DNA of 64,000 bases, taken from positions 1 to 64,000 of the forward strand of contig CAVVPU010000127.1 in the NCBI GenBank assembly GCA_963750015.1. Direction: 5' to 3'. Position numbers and translations under genes: made by a program. The notes beneath the pieces are model-generated. The model searched no databases, was not told where the DNA came from, and worked only from the letters and a program-made list of their open reading frames with translations. How positions within the stretch are numbered: position 1 is the first letter of the stretch; every line of letters begins with the position of its first letter. Positions 34,502 through 43,016 of this stretch are shown here, piece after piece. The stretch is from CAVVNC01 sp963750015 (GTDB lineage Bacteria; Desulfobacterota; Syntrophorhabdia; Syntrophorhabdales; WCHB1-27).

Positions 34502-35413
34502 ATGCACGATCTCATCATAGTAGGCGCGGGTCCGGCAGGCATGACTGCTGCTGTCTATGCGGCGAGGCAGAAAGCCGACACCTTGCTCTTGAGCAAGGAT
34601 ATAGGGGGGCAGGTCAACTGGACTCTCGGCATCGAGAACTACATGGGCTACCAGTTCGTGGAAGGTCTCGAACTCATAGGCAAATTCGAGGAACAGGTAA
34701 GGAAGTTTCCTATCAATATCAAGGTCGGCTCGGACGTAAAATCACTCATAAGGACACGCGAGGGTTTCGAGGTCGAGGTTGCAGAGGGCGCCATTTATAC
34801 CGGCCGAACGGTGATCATTTGCAGTGGAAAACGGCCCAAGATGCTGGAGGTCCCCGGGGAGGAAAGGCTGCGCGGGAGGGGGGTTACTTATTGTGAAGTA
34901 TGCGACGGTCCCCTCTTTCAGGGGATGGAAGTGGCGATAGTCGGTGGAGGCAATTCCGCCCTGGAAGCAGCGATCGATATGGAGAAAGTGGCACGCCACA
35001 TCTACCTGGCCTCGCTCACGCCTCTTACCGGCGATCATATACTCCGTGAGAAGGTGAAGCAGGCTGAGAATGTGACCATCCTGACCGAGCACAAGACACT
35101 CGAAATCGCAGGGGCGGAGACAGTCACTGGAATGAGGATACGAGACTTGAAGAGTGGACAGGAGATGGACTTGAAAGTGGAAGGGGTCTTCGTCGAAATC
35201 GGGCTCACGCCCAATTCCGATTTCGTGAGGGGACTGCTGACCCTCAACGAGCTCGGGGAAATAATGGTGAACTGTTCTTGTGAAACGAGTGTCCCAGGGC
35301 TCTACGCGGCTGGCGACGTGACGAACGTTCCCGCAAAACAGATCGTGGTAGCAGCGGGGGAGGGGGCCAAAGCCGCTCTTCAGGCCCATCAATTCCTACA
35401 GAAATGCGGCTGA
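34502..35413 (+). CDS. trxB: Thioredoxin-reductase-like flavoprotein
   Basis: FAD-dependent pyridine-nucleotide-disulfide oxidoreductase of 303 residues. FAD motif GAGPAGMTAAVYAA (8-21), redox pair CEVCD (Cys131, Cys134), NAD(P) motif VGGGNSALEAAIDM (147-160) and the closing YAAGDVTNVPAKQ are visible. It lies 13 bp behind the selenoglutaredoxin gene and most likely reduces that protein. The redox pair is CxxC as in TrxR, but the residues between (EV) differ from the common AT, and the pyridine nucleotide motif lacks the HRR-type arginines of NADPH enzymes, so NADH or ferredoxin use is possible. Confidence 0.87.
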   Translation: MHDLIIVGAGPAGMTAAVYAARQKADTLLLSKDIGGQVNWTLGIENYMGYQFVEGLELIGKFEEQVRKFPINIKVGSDVKSLIRTREGFEVEVAEGAIYTGRTVIICSGKRPKMLEVPGEERLRGRGVTYCEVCDGPLFQGMEVAIVGGGNSALEAAIDMEKVARHIYLASLTPLTGDHILREKVKQAENVTILTEHKTLEIAGAETVTGMRIRDLKSGQEMDLKVEGVFVEIGLTPNSDFVRGLLTLNELGEIMVNCSCETSVPGLYAAGDVTNVPAKQIVVAAGEGAKAALQAHQFLQKCG

Positions 35414-35549
35414 CCGGGCCGGCGACCAAAGGTCTCATAGCCAGAGCCTTAGTTCTAAGCCCCAATTTTAGTCGTCTAGGGTGGAGGCTTGAGGCGAGCC
35501 AGGTCCTTGGCTGATTCGCCTTAAAAACTGTAATAGGAAGATACCGGTC

Positions 35550-35574
35550 AAAAAGGGCCCAATCGGCCCCTTTT
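35550..35574 (+). terminator. Inverted repeat resembling a rho-independent terminator
   Basis: A-run then GGGCC, a short loop (about CAATC), GGCCCC and a T-run; one C bulges. It is about 135 bp after the trxB stop, so some trailing transcript is implied. Confidence 0.5.
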
Positions 35575-35914
35575 AGGGGGTGGACGGGATTGGCATTTCT
35601 TTAAGTATCTTAATTCATTAGTTTATTTTTTAAGGGGCGGGGAAGGCCGGAGTTCATCGGCGAAGACATTCTGATTTCTGAATATATCTTGAAACGATTG
35701 GAGTTTTTCACTTGCCTGGAAAACAGGCATTGTGCTAAATTATTAATAATTACTGCCTGTTACTATCCTCCTTCTACAACTTCTCTACATGTTTTCAACA
35801 ATACTTGTGGAAAAGGCGGTTCCTGTCGGCCCTAACATGACGGAACCACACGGGATGGCAAGCCGTTCCGTCCTCCTCCATCTTTCGGCGGCCTGCCGAC
35901 TCCCTTCTTCCTGA

Positions 35915-35944
35915 TTGACGCGCCCTAGTTTGCTGGGGTACAGT
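35915..35944 (+). promoter_or_regulatory. Sigma-70-like promoter for the 2-oxoacid oxidoreductase operon
   Basis: TTGACG at 35915-35920, an 18-bp spacer and TACAGT at 35939-35944. It is 58 bp upstream of the first gene. An overlapping GTATAC is a further -10-like sequence. Confidence 0.45.
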
Positions 35945-36002
35945 ATACACCTAAGTCGACACGGGAGCAGCCGTGTAATCTGATTGTCTGGAGTCTGATA
36001 CT

Positions 36003-36551
36003 ATGACTGAGATCAAATTCGTCGGAAGAGGAGGGCAGGGTGCGGTCATCGCATCGCAGATTCTGGCTAAGGTTTTCTTTATCATGGGCAGGTATCCGCA
36101 GTGTTTTTCTGTCTTCGGTGGGGAAAGGAGGGGCGCTCCCGTTGCGAGCTTTCTGAGGGTCGACGATAAAAGGATTCTCCTCAAATGCGAGATCAGAAAC
36201 CCTGATCACATGATTTACATGGCCCCCGATCTTGTGGATGAAGGTGAGGTCCAATCGAGCCTGAAACCCGGCGGTCTGATTCTCATCAACAACGCACTCA
36301 CTACGAACGAATTCGCCGGCCTGCGCAAGTACCGCCTCGCTCTTATAGACGCCCTTGCAGTGGCCGAAGGAATGGGCATGGGAGCCACTATCAACACGGC
36401 TATATTGGGAGCTTACTCGCGGGCAAGCAACGACGTACCCATGGATTATCTGGAACAAGCGATCAGGGAAACGGTCCCGGCAAAGATCGAAGCAAATATT
36501 GGGGCGGCACGGCGGGCCTTCGAATCGACCCGTCTGGTGAGCGGCCTATAG
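36003..36551 (+). CDS. 2-oxoacid:acceptor oxidoreductase, gamma subunit
   Basis: Protein of 182 residues of the pyruvate/ketoisovalerate oxidoreductase gamma family. Its start EIKFVGRGGQGAVIASQIL (residues 3-21) is the family fingerprint, followed by CFSVFGGERRGAPVASFLR and the C-terminal GMGATINTAILGAYSRAS. Domain gamma completes a four-domain enzyme that oxidatively decarboxylates a 2-oxoacid to its acyl-CoA. First gene of the operon; 24 bp before the fusion gene. Substrate is not fixed by sequence. Confidence 0.9.
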   Translation: MTEIKFVGRGGQGAVIASQILAKVFFIMGRYPQCFSVFGGERRGAPVASFLRVDDKRILLKCEIRNPDHMIYMAPDLVDEGEVQSSLKPGGLILINNALTTNEFAGLRKYRLALIDALAVAEGMGMGATINTAILGAYSRASNDVPMDYLEQAIRETVPAKIEANIGAARRAFESTRLVSGL

Positions 36552-36575
36552 CCCACAATTTGGGAGCGAGAAAAT

Positions 36576-38333
36576 ATGGACCATCGGGAAATAACGATCA
36601 AAGACATAGAACGGGTGGCTCCTTTTTCCAGGGGATCGACAGAGATCTTCCTCACCGGCTTATGGAGCGGAAGGAAGCCTGTGTGGGTGGAGAAGACCTC
36701 ACCCTGCCGCCAGGCATGTCCCATAGGCAACGATATAGCCAGGGCCTTCTCCTACGCATCGAAAGGCGACATAGACGAAGCCTTGCGTGTCTACAGGGAG
36801 GATAACCCTCTGCCGGGAGTCTGCGGCCGCATCTGCTACCATCCATGTCAGACGGACTGCAACAGGAAAGAGCTTGACGAGGCAATCAATATACGCGGTT
36901 TCGAGCGATTCCTATCCGACCACGGTCAGATTGATACGAGGCTGGTCGCCCCGGCCGGCACGCGGCAGGAAAAGGTGGCTATCATAGGATCGGGTCCTGC
37001 GGGCCTGTCGGCGGCCTATCACCTGGCACGCCTTGGCTTTCCCGTGACGATCCTTGAAGCCCTGCCCGAGCCGGGGGGTATGCTCCGCTACGCAATTCCC
37101 GAATACCGCCTTCCCAAAGATATCCTCCATAGAGAAATAGGCTATATTCGCGAGATGGGAGTGGAAATAAAGACAAACGTCCGGATAGGCAGGGATATCT
37201 CCCTCGCCGATGTGAGAAAGGAGTACCAGGCGGTTTTCATCGCGGTAGGGGCCCACGCGGGCCGGCCCTTGTCCATCGAAGGGGAAGATCTGCCCGGAGT
37301 AATGGAAGGAATCGATTTTCTCAAGAAGATCAACCTCGGGGAGCGAGTCGGGCTGGGCGAGAAGGTCGCGGTGATAGGCGGCGGAAACACTGCTATCGAC
37401 TGTGCCAGGGTAGCGAGACGAATGGGGGCGCAGGAGGTCACCATTTTCTATCGGCGGTCGCGTGCGGAGATGCCGGCCCTCCCGGAGGACGTCACCGCGG
37501 TCGAGGCCGAAGGGATCAAGATCGAATTTCTCTGCACCCCGGTGCGACTCGTCGCAGATAAAGGCCGGGTGTCAAAAATGGAGGCGATCCGCATGGAACT
37601 GGGTGAGCCTGACTCGAGCGGCCGGCCGAGACCAATGCCGGTCAAAGGTTCTGAAATCGCACCTTCCATGGATACCATTATCGCGGCGGTCGGTCAAAAG
37701 CCGGAAGTCGGTTTTCTTCGGGAACTCGGAGTACCGGTCAACAGCAGTGGTATGATCGAGACTTCGGTCTACACGGGAGAGACATCGGTCGAAGGGATAT
37801 TCGCCGGCGGTGACAGCGCCGGGACAAAGGCATTCGTGGCTGACGCCATAGCGAGTGGAAAACAGGCTGCCCTGGCCATTTCCTGTTATTTAGACGGAAG
37901 GGATGCGAAAGAGGAGCTGACACGCCACAGAGTCGGCAGCGGGCCGGCCGTCTCCTTCCGCCACTTCCTGTCGCCTGATGCTTACGGCGTCGACCTCAAG
38001 AAAATAGCAACTTACGACAAGCTCAACACGATTTGCTTTCCCTATGCTCCACGCAACGACTCACCCGACCTGCTCAAACCCGGGGAAACAGTGAAAAATT
38101 TCAAGGAGACGGTCGGCGGGCTTGACCCAGGCCTCATGGAAGCAGAGATCGCGCGATGCTTCAAGTGCGGTACCTGCACTCAGTGCGACCTTTGCTTCTT
38201 GCTGTGTCCCGACATTTCCATAGTAAAAGCCGGGGATAACGGATACACCTTAAAGACAGACTATTGCAAGGGGTGCGGCGTCTGCTCCGCTACGTGTCCG
38301 AGGAACGCGTTGGAGATCGGAGGTGGCCAATGA
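36576..38333 (+). CDS. GltD-like FAD/NAD(P) oxidoreductase fused to a 2[4Fe-4S] ferredoxin subunit
   Basis: Protein of 585 residues with three parts. Residues about 40-110 form an Fe-S domain (Cys44, 48, 83, 87, 91, 95) as in glutamate synthase beta / DPD proteins. Residues about 130-450 hold FAD motif IGSGPAGLSAAYHLARLG and NAD(P) motif VIGGGNTAIDCARVARRMG. The last 70 residues carry two CxxCxxCxxxCP sets (CGTCTQCDLCFLLCP and CKGCGVCSATCP), the delta (PorD) ferredoxin subunit. So delta and an NAD(P)/FAD subunit are one polypeptide. NAD-linked phenylglyoxylate dehydrogenase (Pad) has analogous separate subunits; this suggests the enzyme here couples directly to NAD(P). Confidence 0.87.
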   Translation: MDHREITIKDIERVAPFSRGSTEIFLTGLWSGRKPVWVEKTSPCRQACPIGNDIARAFSYASKGDIDEALRVYREDNPLPGVCGRICYHPCQTDCNRKELDEAINIRGFERFLSDHGQIDTRLVAPAGTRQEKVAIIGSGPAGLSAAYHLARLGFPVTILEALPEPGGMLRYAIPEYRLPKDILHREIGYIREMGVEIKTNVRIGRDISLADVRKEYQAVFIAVGAHAGRPLSIEGEDLPGVMEGIDFLKKINLGERVGLGEKVAVIGGGNTAIDCARVARRMGAQEVTIFYRRSRAEMPALPEDVTAVEAEGIKIEFLCTPVRLVADKGRVSKMEAIRMELGEPDSSGRPRPMPVKGSEIAPSMDTIIAAVGQKPEVGFLRELGVPVNSSGMIETSVYTGETSVEGIFAGGDSAGTKAFVADAIASGKQAALAISCYLDGRDAKEELTRHRVGSGPAVSFRHFLSPDAYGVDLKKIATYDKLNTICFPYAPRNDSPDLLKPGETVKNFKETVGGLDPGLMEAEIARCFKCGTCTQCDLCFLLCPDISIVKAGDNGYTLKTDYCKGCGVCSATCPRNALEIGGGQ

Positions 38334-39481
38334 GACAGCTCCTTGCCGGCAACTACGCGGTCGCCGAGGCTGTTCGCCTCGCCAGGGTGCAGCTCGTTGC
38401 TGCCTACCCCATAACCCCTCAAACGCCGATTTACGAGAAGCTTTCGGACATGGAGAACGAAGGCCGCCTCCCAGGCATCATGATGCGGACCGAATCGGAG
38501 CATTCGGCCATGGCCGCGTGCATTGCCGCTTCTCTCACCGGTGTCCGCACATTCACCGCTACCGCGTCTCAGGGTCTGGCCCTTATGCACGAGATGCTCC
38601 ACTTTGCTGCGGGCAACCGGGTCCCCATCGTGATGTGCAATGTCAACCGCGTCATCTCCGTGCCATGGGCCTTTGGAAGCGACCAGTCCGACAGCCTCTC
38701 CCAGCGGGACACAGGGTGGATGCAGTTTTATTGCGAAGACGCTCAGGAGGCTTTCGACACGGTAATTCAGGCATACAAGATTGCGGAAGCAGTGCTCTTT
38801 CCAGTAATGGTAGCCATCGACGGCTTCTTTACCTCACACTTCATCGAGCCCATCGAAATACCCGATCAGGACTCGATAGACGCCTTTCTGCCGCGGTTCT
38901 GCCTGCCGACGAGATTCAACATAGAAGACCCTGCATACGTGGCGAACGTGGTCAACGCAGAACAATACATGGGGTACCGCCAGACAAGCTTCGAAGATAT
39001 GGAGAAATCCAGACCGGTTATAGAACAAGTCAACAAAGAGTACAAGGAGATCATGGGCAGGGGCTACGGCGTAATCGAGACTGTCGACACACAGGACGCG
39101 GAGATCGTCTTAGCCACGAGCGGCGCAATGACGAGTACCGCACGAGTGGCCATAGAATCGTTACGCTCGAAGGGCATCAAGGTGGGGCTCCTCAAGATGA
39201 AGGCTTTCAGGCCCTTTCCCACGGAAGAGGTGAGATCGGCCCTGAAACACGTGCCCAAGGTGGCAGTGCTCGATAGAAACATTTCTCTTGGCAAGGGCGG
39301 GATATGGTGCCAGGAGGTCAAGGCGGCCCTCTATCCTCTGAAGGAGCGGCCGGTCGTCACCGGCTATATCGCCGGTATTTGCGGCGCCGACGTGTCACCG
39401 GATATGATAGAGAACATGGTCACCCGGACCCTCTATGAGGAAACACCCGCGGACCTGCCCATATGGGTACGGAGGGATTAG
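38330..39481 (+). CDS. 2-oxoacid:acceptor oxidoreductase, alpha subunit
   Basis: Protein of 383 residues, alpha subunit of the PorA/IorA/PadG type. N-terminal LLAGNYAVAEAVRLARVQLVAAYPITPQTPIYE (read in parts, residues 4-36) is the pyrophosphate-domain signature; later SGAMTSTARVAIESLRSKGIKVGLLKMKAFRPFP is the transketolase-C-like domain. The start at 38330 overlaps the upstream stop by 4 bp (ATGA). It works with the beta subunit, which binds thiamine diphosphate. Confidence 0.9.
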   Translation: MRQLLAGNYAVAEAVRLARVQLVAAYPITPQTPIYEKLSDMENEGRLPGIMMRTESEHSAMAACIAASLTGVRTFTATASQGLALMHEMLHFAAGNRVPIVMCNVNRVISVPWAFGSDQSDSLSQRDTGWMQFYCEDAQEAFDTVIQAYKIAEAVLFPVMVAIDGFFTSHFIEPIEIPDQDSIDAFLPRFCLPTRFNIEDPAYVANVVNAEQYMGYRQTSFEDMEKSRPVIEQVNKEYKEIMGRGYGVIETVDTQDAEIVLATSGAMTSTARVAIESLRSKGIKVGLLKMKAFRPFPTEEVRSALKHVPKVAVLDRNISLGKGGIWCQEVKAALYPLKERPVVTGYIAGICGADVSPDMIENMVTRTLYEETPADLPIWVRRD

Positions 39482-39483
39482 AG

Positions 39484-40356
39484 ATGACGGCTCAAGAGAT
39501 GGCAAGAGAATATATGCGGCCGGGCCACATGGCCTGCCCGGGGTGCGGTGAAGCCACGACCATGCGGCTCGTGCTCAAGGTCCTTGGAGAGAAGACGGTC
39601 ATGGTCATCCTCCCGTCGTGCGTGGGGGTTATCAGTGCGACCTATCCGAACAGCACCTTTTCCGTGCCATGTTTTCATTCTGCTTTCGAGATAGCGGCGC
39701 CGACGGCTTCGGGAATATCGAATGCCCTGAAGCTCCAGGGGCGGGATGATGTAACGACCCTGGCCTTCGCCGGAGACGGGGGCACCTTCGACATAGGCCT
39801 TCAGTCCCTCTCGGGCGCTGCCGATCGGAACGACAACTTCATCTACGTATGCCTCGACAACGAGGCGTATATGAACACGGGTATCCAGTCGAGCTCTTCG
39901 ACCCCGCAGAACGCCTGGACCATGACGACCCCCGGCGGGCGGCGGGGGAGGAAGAAGAAGCTCATGCAAATCATCGCGGCCCACAGGATCCCTTATGCGG
40001 CGACCGCCTCCATGGGCCATCCCCTGGACCTCATGGAAAAAATAGGTCGGGCAAAAGAGATCAAGGGGACCAAGTTCATCCACACCCTGACCCCGTGCGC
40101 CACAGGATGGAGGATGGCCGAGGACCTGTCGGCAAAGGCAGCCCAGCTCGCGGTGGAGACTAAACTCTTTCCACTTTTCGAGATCATTGACGGCAAGGAA
40201 TACCGGATCACCCACGAGCCCAAGGGCTTACCTGTAAGTGACTATGTGCGGATGCAGGGTCGGTACAAACACTTCACCCCTGAAGATATCGCCCGGCTCC
40301 AGAAAGAAGTGGACGAGGATTGGGCCGAGCTCATGGCGTTGACAAAGCGGTGCTGA
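39484..40356 (+). CDS. 2-oxoacid:acceptor oxidoreductase, beta subunit (TPP-binding)
   Basis: Protein of 290 residues. ACPGCGEATTMRL near the start supplies cluster cysteines; the TPP/magnesium motif is GDGGTFDIGLQSLSGAADRNDN...CLDNEAYMNTGIQ. ATPCGTGW-like region at about 200 is LTPCATGWRMAED. GGAGGG precedes the ATG at 39484, preferred over a GTG-type start at 39463 inside the alpha gene. With the other three genes it forms the complete decarboxylating oxidoreductase. Confidence 0.9.
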   Translation: MTAQEMAREYMRPGHMACPGCGEATTMRLVLKVLGEKTVMVILPSCVGVISATYPNSTFSVPCFHSAFEIAAPTASGISNALKLQGRDDVTTLAFAGDGGTFDIGLQSLSGAADRNDNFIYVCLDNEAYMNTGIQSSSSTPQNAWTMTTPGGRRGRKKKLMQIIAAHRIPYAATASMGHPLDLMEKIGRAKEIKGTKFIHTLTPCATGWRMAEDLSAKAAQLAVETKLFPLFEIIDGKEYRITHEPKGLPVSDYVRMQGRYKHFTPEDIARLQKEVDEDWAELMALTKRC

Positions 40357-40357
40357 C

Positions 40358-41047
40358 TTGATAGAGAAGCTGATCATCCCCGATGCCATCACCATCCGCA
40401 AGAAGGTCCACAATCACATACGGGAGGAGATCCTCAGCGGAAAGATCGGCCCCAACGAGCGTCTCATCGAGGCGAGAATCGCCAGAAGCATCGGCACCTC
40501 CAGAACACCGGTAAGAGAGGCCCTTCACAGTCTGGAACTGGAGGGGCTTATCGAGTCGATCCCGAGGGTAGGTTACCGCGTGAGACAGATGAGCGATTCC
40601 GAGGCGAAGGAGATATGGGAGATAAGGGTTCTCATAGAAGGTCTCGCGGCGCGCTGGGCCTGTGAAAACTGCCGGGACAGCCTTGCAGCGGAGCTCAAGA
40701 AGAACATAGCTTTGTCCGAGAAAGGGGTTTCTGAGGGCAAGATCGCCTCCTTCGTCGATCTCGACGGTCAATTCCACGAAATCATCGCCCGGCTGAGCGG
40801 GGGAAGGCGCCTCCTCGAGCTTGCCCAGTCTCTGAGGCGTTATGCCCTTAGGTACCGATTGGAGAGTATCTGTCTGCCCGACACGGCACTCCGTGCCATA
40901 GAAGGTCACAAGAACATCCTCGCAGCCGTCGAAAAGAATGACCAGGAGCTGCTTTCACGGGCAATATCAGAGCACATCGAACAATCCAAGCAGGACACCC
41001 TCCGCTATGCTTTTCAGAATGAAGGTGAAAAGAAAAAGAAAGATTGA
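40358..41047 (+). CDS. GntR-family (FadR/FCD) transcriptional regulator
   Basis: DNA-binding regulator of 229 residues. The winged helix (HIREEILSGKIGPNERLIEARIARSIGTSRTPVREALHSLELEGLIES, residues about 20-67, read in parts) is followed by an FCD ligand domain with the metal-site histidines in FHEII, GHKNIL and EHIEQSK. Start is TTG one base after the beta subunit stop, so it is likely coexpressed and probably controls this operon in response to an organic acid. Ligand and operator are unknown. Confidence 0.87.
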   Translation: MIEKLIIPDAITIRKKVHNHIREEILSGKIGPNERLIEARIARSIGTSRTPVREALHSLELEGLIESIPRVGYRVRQMSDSEAKEIWEIRVLIEGLAARWACENCRDSLAAELKKNIALSEKGVSEGKIASFVDLDGQFHEIIARLSGGRRLLELAQSLRRYALRYRLESICLPDTALRAIEGHKNILAAVEKNDQELLSRAISEHIEQSKQDTLRYAFQNEGEKKKKD

Positions 41048-41280
41048 CATACCAAAACATTTCCCTTAACATGACTATCATTTGGGCTCACGCGCGTGTG
41101 CGAGGCCGACGCCTGAAACCGTGCAATCCCCGAATTAGCTTGGCAGATAAGGACGAACGCTTTTCAATCGATGGGGAGTTATGTTGAGGGGGAAGATTCA
41201 ACCACTTACACGTTCCGGATAGTTTTTCGGAAAATCCTGCCGGACATCGACTCCATCGCCATGCCAAGGAGAGAATCATA

Positions 41281-42567
41281 GTGGAGCGCTACCTCAACTA
41301 CGAGGGAGGGAAAATGTTCTTCTCTCTCCCTTCTCAATGGCACGTGATTTCGGATGAGGACCGACCTCCCGCTCCGATTCTGAAGGACGTCCAGGCAGAG
41401 GTCAAGCGTGCCCTCGACAACCCGATTGGATCGCCATCCATCGAAGAGATTGCAAGACAGGGTATGGATACAGTCCTCGTCTTCGACGACCCGGAGAGGC
41501 CCACTCCGGTTTATCACGCACTTCCCGAAATAATGAACAGGCTCAACAAAGCGGGTGTCCAAGACGGGCATATGAACGCCATCTGCGCAACGGGCACCCA
41601 TCGGACCCCGACGGAAGAACAGTTGAGGGCCAAGGTCGGTGATGAAGTGTTCTCCCGCCTCAAGGGCCGCGTCTTCTCCCATGACGCCAAGTCTTCGGAG
41701 AATATTACCATAGGCAGGACCCACAGGGGAGGCATCGTCGAACTCAACAAAACGGTTGCCATGGCAGACCTGATCATAGGGATAGGTGAATGTATGGCCC
41801 ATCCTGCAGCCGGGTTCGGTGGGGGCTACAAGATCATCATGCCCGGGGTAGCGTCCTACCGCTCGGTTGCCGAGCACCACTTCGCTTTCATGCGGCACAA
41901 GAACACCAGGGTAAGCATGACCGATGGGAACCCCTTCTGGGAAGAAATCACGGATGCAGGGCGCCTTTCGAGACTGGCTTTTAAATTCGACTTCGTGATG
42001 AATGAAAAGAAGGAGGTAATCAGGGCCTTCGCAGGTCACCCCGAGGCCGAGCAGCGGGAGGCAGCGCGCCTCGTCGAATCGCTTTTCCTCGTGGAGCTAC
42101 CCGGCTACGCAGACATCACCATTACCTCCGCTTCACCCATGGAAATAGGCGTGCAGGCAACGAAGTCCCTGGCCATGGCCGGCCTTTGCACCCGTAAAGG
42201 CGGCACCATAGTCTGGGTCGCCTCTCAGAAGCAGGCAGGGCCGATCCTTCCTCTGATAAAAGAGATGGGAAAGTCTGCATCGGCAAACGAGGTCCACCGT
42301 GGTTTCGTGAAAGGCATTATTCCAGAGCACCTCGGGGCTTTCGGCATTTCTTACGTCATGCAGATCGTCAGTTTCAAGCAACAGGCGGAGAAATTCAATA
42401 TCATTCACGTCACCGAAGGTTTGACGCCGGGGCAGGTGAGGATGATGGGGATGACTCACTCGAATGATTTGCAGGCTACCATAGAGAGGCTTGCGAAAGA
42501 AATCCCCGCCTGCAAAGTCGCCGTTTTCCCCTCCGGCGGAAATATTATCCCGAAGGTGCGTTCATGA
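41281..42567 (+). CDS. LarA-like nickel-pincer racemase/epimerase family protein
   Basis: Protein of 428 residues with the DUF2088 fold of lactate racemase LarA. The residues that coordinate the nickel-pincer cofactor and catalyse hydride transfer fall at nearly the same numbers as in Lactobacillus plantarum LarA: ATGTHR His107, MAHPAAGFGGGYK His174 and Lys184, and AEHH His199/200. It should racemise a 2-hydroxyacid, possibly one that feeds the adjacent 2-oxoacid oxidoreductase. AAGGAG precedes the GTG. The cofactor-building genes larBCE are not in the window. Confidence 0.85.
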   Translation: MERYLNYEGGKMFFSLPSQWHVISDEDRPPAPILKDVQAEVKRALDNPIGSPSIEEIARQGMDTVLVFDDPERPTPVYHALPEIMNRLNKAGVQDGHMNAICATGTHRTPTEEQLRAKVGDEVFSRLKGRVFSHDAKSSENITIGRTHRGGIVELNKTVAMADLIIGIGECMAHPAAGFGGGYKIIMPGVASYRSVAEHHFAFMRHKNTRVSMTDGNPFWEEITDAGRLSRLAFKFDFVMNEKKEVIRAFAGHPEAEQREAARLVESLFLVELPGYADITITSASPMEIGVQATKSLAMAGLCTRKGGTIVWVASQKQAGPILPLIKEMGKSASANEVHRGFVKGIIPEHLGAFGISYVMQIVSFKQQAEKFNIIHVTEGLTPGQVRMMGMTHSNDLQATIERLAKEIPACKVAVFPSGGNIIPKVRS

Positions 42568-43016
42568 CTCGGCCTTCGACATATTTGTCGGACAGTTCAA
42601 CAAGGCAGCACCCGTTTTTGTCGACTTATGCCGCCTTCGATACTCGCTGGCGGGCGTCAGGCATCATCGTGCGGCGGAACAGGTGGCATGGTTGTTGCTT
42701 GATTAAGAATTGTTTGCACGGGAGACTCGACCGACGATTTCATGCTTCTGTTGGTCTGCTGCACTCATTGGTTGAAACGGGACTCCGTCCTTCAGAATCG
42801 GCAACGGTCGGCCTCGTGAACCTTTTCTCGCCCGACTGCCACGCGACGCTCACGTAGGGGGGCACCGCCGGCGAGAGTTGTCGCTTCTTTCGAATAAGGG
42901 CGGAACAGACCGTAAAGAAGGAAGGGGAGATACTCGGGGGGAAGTTCGTTCCGCCTGATTTATCAGGCCCGGAACACGAGGGTAAAATACACATCCAAGA
43001 ATCGGAGGAGAGAGAT
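42568..43016. other. Intergenic region ahead of the RND operon
   Basis: No gene is supported in these 449 bp. A perfect palindrome GCCTGATTTATCAGGC (42953-42968) stands 49 bp before the first efflux gene and could be an operator. An 8-bp inverted repeat GGCGGAAC / GTTCCGCC (about 42899 and 42947) flanks the same region. Confidence 0.45.
42953..42968. promoter_or_regulatory. Palindrome upstream of mdtA-like gene, candidate operator
   Basis: GCCTGATTTATCAGGC is a perfect 7-bp inverted repeat around TT, 49 bp before the start codon of the efflux operon. RND operons are commonly controlled by TetR/MarR-type repressors, but no regulator is adjacent, so this is a suggestion only. Confidence 0.35.

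Larger units (their letters stand above)
35414..36002. other. Intergenic region with A/T-rich and palindromic segments
   Basis: No gene is supported in these 589 bp. Besides the terminator and the promoter listed separately, it contains a perfect 14-bp palindrome AATTATTAATAATT (35738-35751), a GCCTG-GAAAA-CAGGC hairpin at about 35714-35728 and a generally A/T-rich stretch (35600-35800) that contrasts with the GC-rich surroundings. Confidence 0.45.

Noticed and set aside
42564..42857. Open frame of 97 codons overlapping the LarA-like stop by 4 bp
   Set aside because: It has a random residue mix rich in Arg, His and Trp with no recognisable domain, and no ribosome-binding site. The apparent ATGA overlap is probably chance.
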